Below are positions 1 through 5,178 of a stretch of DNA of 8,371 bases, piece by piece; the first letter of the stretch is position 1; each line of letters starts with the position of its first letter. The stretch is from assembly GCA_002352545.1 (NCBI GenBank), contig DEIO01000023.1, positions 1 to 8,371 of the forward strand. Reading direction: 5' to 3'. The translations under genes and the position numbers were made by a program. Source of the stretch: Patescibacteria group bacterium UBA2772 (GTDB taxonomy: Bacteria > Patescibacteriota > Minisyncoccia > Moranbacterales > DUUL01). The notes beneath the pieces are model-generated. The model did not search any database and was not told the origin of the DNA. It saw nothing but the letters and a program-made list of their open reading frames with translations.

Positions 1-286
1 GTCTTTTTAATTGGGGGAAAATGGAAGAGGTTTTGGGGAGGGTTGAAAAATTGGTTAATAATTGAAATAAGTTTTTATGTATTTTAAATATATGTTTCCT
101 TTTTTGTTTTTCCAAAAACATTAATAATAGTATTATATCTTTTTAGCGGCATTTTTTTAAATTTTTATTTAACAATACTAGCAGGTTTAGTTTATTAAAG
201 AATACTACAGCTTTAATTTATTTTCTAGAATTGAAACGAAATTTGAAGAATCTTTTCTCGGAATTGATTTGAAAAAGTTTAAATAA
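1..286 (+). pseudogene. possible decayed 3' end of a plus-strand membrane-protein gene (partial, tentative)
   Basis: No intact gene is visible left of res. Frame 1 is open from the window edge to a TAA at 85-87, and the same frame is open again from 88 to a TAA at 196-198. That second part encodes a very hydrophobic stretch (for example LIIVLYLFSGIFLNFYLTIL, about 121-180). From 191, frame 2 is open to a TAA at 284-286 and gives an ordinary charged tail (including RIETKFEESFLGIDLKKFK). Read in series, these would be two membrane segments and a cytosolic C-terminus broken by one nonsense codon and one frameshift. The end at 286 lies 4 bases from the res stop, a normal spacing for convergent genes. 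AT-rich spacer DNA readily encodes hydrophobic residues, so chance is a real alternative. A short inverted repeat, TGTTTTT-CC-AAAAACA, lies at 105-120. No family is recognised. Confidence 0.25.
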
Positions 287-290
287 TTTT

Positions 291-2597
291 TTAATCTAAT
301 ATCTTCCAATTACCTTTTTCGTAGTTATATTTTTCATCTTCATTTAATTTCCAAATATTGCCTTGTTCGTTGGCGGGGATTAGAATTCCGCCAAAAAGAT
401 TCTTATTTTCTTTAATGTATTTTTGAAGTGCATTGGATTTTAATTCAGTGTCTTTTGACTCAGCAGTATTTCCTTTTTTAGTGTCAAATATTCCAACTTT
501 GCCATTCTTATATTTAACTATAAAATCTGGATAAAAAGTAGCATTTTTGTTGGCTTTATTTATAAAAGGAATTCCAAAATATATTTCATTTTTTGAATCT
601 CCGTTTTTATACCACCAATCAACAGAAGTATTTATTTCTAAGTATTTTTCAATAAAATCAACTTCTGTTTGCCATTTGGTTAAAACAAAACAAGGATTCA
701 TTATAGATTTTTCGTAATCTTTCTTTTCAGTATTTTTTGGATAAAAATCTTCAATAGGCACATTCCAACTGGAAATTTCCTTGTATTCATTGCTTGTTTT
801 ATGACGGTCTTTTGCATATTTTTCAACGGATTGATTTATAATTTCTCTAAAGAAGCCAATATTTCTCAGAACTATTTTTTGGAAAAATAATTTGTTGGAA
901 AAAGGTGGAAGTTTTAAGTTTTTATTTAAATCTAAATATTTTTCAAATGTTTGGTAAATCGCTACTCTTATTTTATCAAAAGATCGAGCTTTTTGAAATT
1001 CACCGCAATTTTGTTTTAAAAAAGCAATAAAAGCTTTTTCTATATCAGCAACTGATATTTTAACTTTATCTTCTTTTTTTGCTTTGATATCAGTACTTAA
1101 ATCATCAATATCATCAATAGCTTCATCAAGAATAATTTTTTCTTCCAATCTCTTGATATTCAAATCTATTTTTTGATGTTCTTTAAACTTCTTGAAATTA
1201 TCTTTTGCTTTGTTAAGATTCAAATCACCTCCTATTTTTTCTACAAATTCTTTGAAAAAATATTTTCTATAATCATAGGTTAGATCATTATATTCACCTC
1301 TCATTAAATAAATTGATTTCAGATTCAAATCTTGGCAGTTGTCTTTTCTTCTAGCCTTGTTAGTTTTTAAATATTCCAAAGCATTTTCATCAATTTTTAT
1401 TTCGGTTAAGTTAGCATAAACATAGGCTCGATTCAGTTCTTCGTTTTGATAGTGTTTGAATTCTGGCATTCTCATTATTCTTCCCACTGTTTGAATTTCA
1501 AAAACCTCACTACTGGTTTCTCTGAATTTCACTAAAATATGAGCTCTAGGACAATCCCAACCAAGAGCAATGGCTTGTTTGAAAATTAAGAACTCAACCT
1601 TACTATCAAAATCTTTAATGTTGTCTAAATTTATTTTATCTTTTTTATCAGACAACCATTTGGCTAATTTTCCATTATCATAATTAATATCTCTATTTTC
1701 CAAAAACTCCTCTACCCATTCAATTTTTTGTTTGTCTAAAGTGCTAAGAGTTTCTTTGTCGTTGGGCAACTGAATCAAGACAAGGGGTTTTACCTTGGAA
1801 TTTTCTTTTGTATATAATTTTTCTAGCACTTTTCTTTTTTTAATGGCTTCTTCAAAAATGATTTCATCACCATTTTTTTCACTTTTTTTCAAATCATCTC
1901 TTGAAATGTCGGCATTGATAGCCACTTCCTTTTTAATAATTTCAGAATCCTTAACTTTTTGAAGTTCGATTTGAATAGTATTGTCATAGAATTCTTCTCT
2001 TGGAGTAGCGGTCACATTAACAACTAAAACGGGATTGATTATTTTAGCAATAATTTCTTCAGTATTTTGAGTGGCATTGGTATGACTTTCATCAACAATT
2101 AAGACTATTTTCTTTTGATTGTCTCTGGCGTTTTGACAAAAAGTTTTCAAGTTTCGATCCCATTCATTATCTTTCATAAACTGATTCAAGGGATCGCCTT
2201 TTTTAATATCTTTATCTGGATTATCTTTTCCGGCTTTAGAAAAAACTTTCTCCCAATTAAAAAATAGAACTTCGTTTTCTTTTATTTCATTATCTAAAAT
2301 ATCTTCAAGAAAAGAGAAAGAAAGACCACCTCCACCAACAATTTTTTCAAAACTTTCTTTGCTTTGAGCTGGTAAAACTCCCTTAGAAACCCAAGCAAAA
2401 GCAAGGTTTTCTTCATTTTCAAGAGCCAATCTTTCAATGGCTTTTGCCATCATTACAGTTTTCCCTGATCCAGTGGGAGATTTAAAAAGCAATCTTTTAT
2501 AGCTATTTTCATTAAAATCATTTCTCAAAACTTCAGTCGATTTTTCAAAAATTTCATCGACCGCTTTTTGTTGGTATTCCCTTAGTATAATATTCAT
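291..2597 (-). CDS. res: Type III restriction enzyme Res subunit (SF2 helicase + PD-(D/E)XK nuclease)
   Basis: This 768-residue protein is the ATP-dependent restriction subunit of a Type III restriction-modification system. In this family it acts in a complex with Mod, moves along DNA after finding an unmethylated site and cuts nearby. Motifs visible in order: a Q-like start (LREYQQKAV, residues 5-13), Walker A PTGSGKT (41-47), DEAH-type box DESH (169-172), motif III TAT (196-198), a later helicase motif QTVGRIMRM, and a C-terminal nuclease core with PD at 690-691 and D705-T-K707 (FDTK). All catalytic motifs look intact. The protein is shorter than classical Res proteins of about 900-1000 residues, with a compact region between helicase and nuclease. 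It starts 4 nt after the mod stop without a clear Shine-Dalgarno site, so translation is probably coupled to mod. The ATG start sits directly before the Q-motif-like segment, so it is likely right. It ends 4 nt from a possible convergent gene remnant. Confidence 0.93.
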   Translation of the reverse strand: MNIILREYQQKAVDEIFEKSTEVLRNDFNENSYKRLLFKSPTGSGKTVMMAKAIERLALENEENLAFAWVSKGVLPAQSKESFEKIVGGGGLSFSFLEDILDNEIKENEVLFFNWEKVFSKAGKDNPDKDIKKGDPLNQFMKDNEWDRNLKTFCQNARDNQKKIVLIVDESHTNATQNTEEIIAKIINPVLVVNVTATPREEFYDNTIQIELQKVKDSEIIKKEVAINADISRDDLKKSEKNGDEIIFEEAIKKRKVLEKLYTKENSKVKPLVLIQLPNDKETLSTLDKQKIEWVEEFLENRDINYDNGKLAKWLSDKKDKINLDNIKDFDSKVEFLIFKQAIALGWDCPRAHILVKFRETSSEVFEIQTVGRIMRMPEFKHYQNEELNRAYVYANLTEIKIDENALEYLKTNKARRKDNCQDLNLKSIYLMRGEYNDLTYDYRKYFFKEFVEKIGGDLNLNKAKDNFKKFKEHQKIDLNIKRLEEKIILDEAIDDIDDLSTDIKAKKEDKVKISVADIEKAFIAFLKQNCGEFQKARSFDKIRVAIYQTFEKYLDLNKNLKLPPFSNKLFFQKIVLRNIGFFREIINQSVEKYAKDRHKTSNEYKEISSWNVPIEDFYPKNTEKKDYEKSIMNPCFVLTKWQTEVDFIEKYLEINTSVDWWYKNGDSKNEIYFGIPFINKANKNATFYPDFIVKYKNGKVGIFDTKKGNTAESKDTELKSNALQKYIKENKNLFGGILIPANEQGNIWKLNEDEKYNYEKGNWKILD

Positions 2598-2601
2598 AGT
2601 T

Positions 2602-4305
2602 TTAAAAGTTAAATATTTTTTTATAAGTCTCTAAAACTTTTTCTGGAATAGCTTCTACTGAAAAATCAATCTCCAAATCAGTAAATTCTTTTTTAGAAAA
2701 ATCTTTAGTATAAGAAAAGACATAAACAGCCACTGGTTTATCTTTTAATTTTTTCAATTCCTCAACAAACTCATCAAAAAAGAAAAGATCAAAAAGAATA
2801 GCAGTATATTTGTCATTATTTTCAAAAATTTTAATTTGATTTTTATTGTAAGAATCTTTCACCTTAGAAAAAGTATTTTCTTTTAAGCACAAAATTTCAG
2901 TTGAAGTTTCAACAACTTTTTCTTTTAAGTTGTCGGCAGTATCATTGATTTTTATGAAATCAGTTTTTAGATATTTAATATTTCCGCCTAAACCAGAAAC
3001 TTTTTCTTTGTTTGGCTTGGTATATCCTTGAGAAACTTTTTTAATTCTTTGCCAAGTGATATCTTCACAAATTTTATTTTCATTATTAGTACAAAGAATA
3101 AAATTTCTGTTTATTTTGTCTTTTTTGTTTAATTTTAAAATAGCTTGTCCTGTAGTTCCAGTGCCTGCAAAAAAATCTAATATTATTGAATTTTTTCTTG
3201 TTGCAAGTTGTATTAGAGTCCTTATTAAGAGTGATGGCTTTGGTCTCATTGTGGTTAAATCAGTATTTAAAATTTCACTAGCCTCTTTAGTTCCTTCTGT
3301 AGTCGTTCCCTTTTTTAATAGAACGGAATATGGAGTAATTTTCCTTTCTTCATTGACAAATACCTTGATTGCTGGAACTGCTAAGCCATTTTTACCCCAA
3401 TAAATTCTACCAACAGGTTTATTATTTTTATTTAAAACCCTATCCTCATTTAGTTTCTTAAATTCTTTTTTTGATATATCGAACTGTCTTGTGAATATTT
3501 TTCCGCTAGGAGATTTCACAGAATAATAATTTTTGTGTTCTCTGTTTGATGCACTTTCTTTTCTTGAAATACTTCCAGCTTTATAATTTCCACGTGGATC
3601 ATTATCTGAATTTGGATAATCATTTTGAAAATTTGGTTTTTCAATGATTTTATTTAAAATATTTTTATTTTTATAACACACAATAATATATTCATGGTCT
3701 TTTCTAAAGGTTGTTGTATTTTTCATTTTGCCATCACGACCCTCGCCACTTTTTCTCCAAATCATAACATCTACATTTGATTCTCCAAAAATTTCACTAC
3801 ATAAAAGTTTTATTTGTGCCTGTTCATTATCGTCAATTGAGATAAAGACAATCCCAATGTTTGTCAAAAGTTTTTTTGCCAAAGTTAATCTTTTTGACAT
3901 AAAAGAAAGCCATTTAGAATGTTTGAAACTATCTTCTTTGTCAACAAAATGATCATTATAAATAAAGTCCTTAATACCTGTGTTGTAGGGCGGATCAATA
4001 TAAATAGCATCGATTTTTTCTCGATGAGTGTAGTTTAAAACAGAAAGAGCGTGATAATTATCACCCTCAATTAAAATATTAAAATCGTCTTTAGGATTTT
4101 TTAGATCAATAATATCTTTAAACTTTCCGCCTTTTTCTTTTAGAACTGGCAAGGCGTTTTGACTTTCTTTTTCAAACTTTTCTGGTTTTTCTTCCCAAAC
4201 CAAACCATATTTTTTTCTTTTTTTTAATTGATCATTTTCTTTCTTGAGTTTTTCTATTTCTAAAATCAGATCTTCATAAGAAGAATTTTTATTGTTTTTT
4301 GACAT
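2602..4305 (-). CDS. mod: Type III DNA methyltransferase Mod subunit (N6-adenine, beta class)
   Basis: This 567-residue protein methylates adenine in the recognition site using S-adenosylmethionine. In Type III systems it also supplies site specificity to the Mod-Res complex. The catalytic motif IV DPPYNTG (104-110) precedes the SAM-binding motif I FFAGTGTTG (378-386), the order that defines the beta class. The N-terminus (about residues 10-32) is a charged coiled-coil-like helix leading into YGLVWEEKPE (33-42), a typical Mod opening. The region between the two motifs, about residues 170-350, should hold the target-recognition domain. The C-terminal third (about 430-567) is lysine-rich and less conserved. 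The ATG at 4303-4305 has no Shine-Dalgarno sequence; the bases before it read CTCCGTTCATCT, and it lies inside an 11-bp sequence repeated three times upstream. A TATAAT box about 20 nt upstream suggests a leader of only about 14 nt. Mod is the first gene of the mod-res operon. No frameshift or simple-sequence tract marks it as slippage phase-variable. Confidence 0.95.
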   Translation of the reverse strand: MSKNNKNSSYEDLILEIEKLKKENDQLKKRKKYGLVWEEKPEKFEKESQNALPVLKEKGGKFKDIIDLKNPKDDFNILIEGDNYHALSVLNYTHREKIDAIYIDPPYNTGIKDFIYNDHFVDKEDSFKHSKWLSFMSKRLTLAKKLLTNIGIVFISIDDNEQAQIKLLCSEIFGESNVDVMIWRKSGEGRDGKMKNTTTFRKDHEYIIVCYKNKNILNKIIEKPNFQNDYPNSDNDPRGNYKAGSISRKESASNREHKNYYSVKSPSGKIFTRQFDISKKEFKKLNEDRVLNKNNKPVGRIYWGKNGLAVPAIKVFVNEERKITPYSVLLKKGTTTEGTKEASEILNTDLTTMRPKPSLLIRTLIQLATRKNSIILDFFAGTGTTGQAILKLNKKDKINRNFILCTNNENKICEDITWQRIKKVSQGYTKPNKEKVSGLGGNIKYLKTDFIKINDTADNLKEKVVETSTEILCLKENTFSKVKDSYNKNQIKIFENNDKYTAILFDLFFFDEFVEELKKLKDKPVAVYVFSYTKDFSKKEFTDLEIDFSVEAIPEKVLETYKKIFNF

Positions 4306-4355
4306 AGATGAACGGAGCTATGTTGATTATATTTTTGACTTAGTGTTTTTTGACA
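4293..4355. repeat. 12-bp direct repeat spanning the mod start
   Basis: TGTTTTTTGACA occurs at 4293-4304, overlapping the mod start codon, and identically at 4344-4355, 51 bp away. The second copy lies over the putative -35 region of mod. It could be a duplicated protein-binding site or a trace of local duplication; part of the match is a T-run, which lowers its weight. Confidence 0.5.
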
Positions 4356-4356
4356 A
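4326..4356 (-). promoter_or_regulatory. putative mod-res promoter
   Basis: On the minus strand a perfect -10 box TATAAT lies at 4331-4326. A -35-like TTGTCA (five of six matches to consensus) lies at 4356-4351. The 19-bp spacer is longer than optimal. Transcription would start near 4319, giving a leader of about 14 nt before the mod ATG. The promoter lies wholly between the 13-bp inverted repeats R1 (4303-4315) and R2 (4376-4388). Confidence 0.5.
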
Positions 4357-4410
4357 ACAAAAAAGGACAGCCAAGCCGTTCATCTATGATAGTTAATCCC
4401 GAAAGACTCC

Positions 4411-4465
4411 CTAATCGTAGAACTTGACTGCCCATTCCAACCTACGATTAGTTAAAATGGGCAGT
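4411..4465. other. interlocking inverted repeats with pseudoknot topology (possible structured RNA or cruciform)
   Basis: Two perfect 10-bp inverted repeats overlap out of register. CTAATCGTAG (4411-4420) pairs with CTACGATTAG (4442-4451). ACTGCCCATT (4427-4436) pairs with AATGGGCAGT (4456-4465). The order A-B-A'-B' is that of an H-type pseudoknot, with linkers of 6, 5 and 4 nt; otherwise the two hairpins are mutually exclusive. The element sits inside the 14-bp R2/R3 inverted repeat. In addition CTATGATAGTTAA (4384-4396, the end of R2) resembles CTACGATTAGTTAA (4442-4455), so parts of the element may have arisen by duplication. I do not recognise a known riboswitch, ribozyme or antitoxin RNA, and the strand that is transcribed is unknown. 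Confidence 0.6.
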
Positions 4466-4518
4466 TTCTCTCAGAATATTTATCATAGATGAACATTTTT
4501 AATTTACCACAAATCGAT

Positions 4519-4541
4519 AAAAAAACAACCCCTGAAGGTTG
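4519..4541 (-). terminator. putative intrinsic terminator, minus strand
   Basis: On the minus strand CAACC-TTCAGG-GGTTG (4541-4526) forms a 5-bp stem with a 6-nt loop, followed directly by seven T residues (4525-4519). The stem is short. It would stop read-through from the tRNA-Ser side before the mod leader, insulating the restriction-modification operon. Confidence 0.45.
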
Positions 4542-5003
4542 ATTCTGGTGGGTTTTGGGAGCAGAATGAGGGAAATTATTATTATAATTATTATAAATTT
4601 ATTTGATAAATTTTCTTTAAATAAAAATTCAGGGAGAGCTCTTGATTATTTTGTTGAAGAGAAAATTTTTGAAAAAATTTACGAAAACAAATTGGCAAGA
4701 TATAAAGATGAGGAAGCGACTTTGGAAGATTTTATCAATAAAAATAAAGATGATTGTGATGACATAGTCGAGAAAATAGAAATAATTGCAAAATTTGCAA
4801 AGTTAGCAAATGAAATTTTTATAAACGGAACGAATGAAATCAAAAAAGAAGTCGTTTCACTCATAGCTTCGAACATTGTTATTGAAGATCAAAAAATCAC
4901 TAACTTTAGTCTAAAAGAGCCTTTCGTTTGGCTTTTGAAAAACGACTCTGTCCCGACTCCTCTAAAAACCGTCCTTGAACCTTCTTTCGTTGGCTATAAT
5001 AAA

Positions 5004-5036
5004 GCAAAAACAACAACCGAAGGGGTTGCTGTTTGC
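5004..5036 (-). terminator. intrinsic terminator of tRNA-Ser
   Basis: On the minus strand, 6 nt after the tRNA 3' end, CAAACAGCAACC pairs with GGTTGTTGTTTTTG around a loop CCTTC. This gives about 11 continuous pairs with one G-U, followed by a T-rich run into TTTATTAT (down to about 4997). Placement and shape fit a tRNA terminator. Confidence 0.7.
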
Positions 5037-5042
5037 GAAATG

Positions 5043-5131
5043 CGGAGAGGCAGGGATTCGAACCCTGGGTTGCGTTTAAAGACAACAACGGTTTTCGAAA
5101 CCGTCCCATTCGACCACTCTGGCATCTCTCC
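5043..5131 (-). tRNA. tRNA-Ser (anticodon CGA)
   Basis: The 89-nt minus-strand gene folds as a class II tRNA. The acceptor strand GGAGAGA faces CCTCTCC, with discriminator G73. The anticodon stem ACGGT/ACCGT encloses loop TTCGAAA, so positions 34-36 are CGA, which reads the serine codon UCG. The variable arm is long (GTTGT/GCAAC around about 8 nt), as expected for serine. The T arm is CAGGG-TTCGAAT-CCCTG. CCA is not encoded: after G73 the DNA reads CAT. One oddity is an A7-C66 mismatch at the base of the acceptor stem. Its 3' end faces the recombinase remnant and the restriction-modification genes, the usual side for an element integrated at a tRNA. Confidence 0.95.
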
Positions 5132-5138
5132 AATTTTT

Positions 5139-5166
5139 ATTATATGTTATTTAAAATATATTTCAA
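5139..5166 (-). promoter_or_regulatory. tRNA-Ser promoter
   Basis: On the minus strand TTGAAA (5166-5161) and TATAAT (5144-5139) are separated by 16 bp, ending 7 nt before the first tRNA base. It lies in the 47-bp gap between feoB and the tRNA. No hairpin terminator is visible after feoB, so some feoB transcripts may also run into the tRNA. Confidence 0.7.
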
Positions 5167-5178
5167 ACAAAATATCTC

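Larger units (their letters stand above)
4303..4494. repeat. three alternating copies of an 11-bp core (GTTCATCTATG) upstream of mod
   Basis: R1 at 4303-4315 reads CATAGATGAACGG and contains the mod start codon on the complementary strand. R2 at 4376-4391 reads CCGTTCATCTATGATA. R3 at 4481-4494 reads TATCATAGATGAAC. R1 and R2 form a perfect 13-bp inverted repeat around 60 bp that hold the putative mod promoter. R2 and R3 form a perfect 14-bp inverted repeat around 89 bp that hold two further interlocking inverted repeats. R2 can therefore pair with R1 or with R3 but not both. If transcribed on the minus strand, the R1-R2 pairing would bury the mod AUG. As DNA, the sites could bind a dimeric regulator or serve a site-specific recombinase. 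No known RNA family was recognised. Confidence 0.8.

Noticed and set aside
85..87. In-frame TAA as evidence of a recoded genetic code
   Set aside because: All intact genes use TAA as their stop, so recoding of TAA is excluded; no gene needs UGA read-through.
3056..3952. Plus-strand open frames opposite mod
   Set aside because: They are antisense to intact Mod, including the SAM-binding motif, with no start signals; they are shadows.
4466..4480. CTGAGAG on the minus strand as a thiamine (TPP) riboswitch motif
   Set aside because: The other conserved TPP elements are absent, and the surrounding fold is a different interlocked structure.
4303..4494. Repeats as a CRISPR array
   Set aside because: Only three short copies in alternating orientation with unequal spacing, and no cas genes.
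4378..4494. R2/R3 as ends of a miniature transposable element
   Set aside because: No target-site duplication is seen beside the 14-bp inverted repeats, and a third copy overlaps the mod start. It could be revived if copies occur elsewhere in the genome.
4906..5133. Minus-strand 75-codon open frame ending near tRNA-Ser
   Set aside because: It translates the tRNA gene and its terminator and then the antisense of the recombinase remnant; it is not a protein gene.
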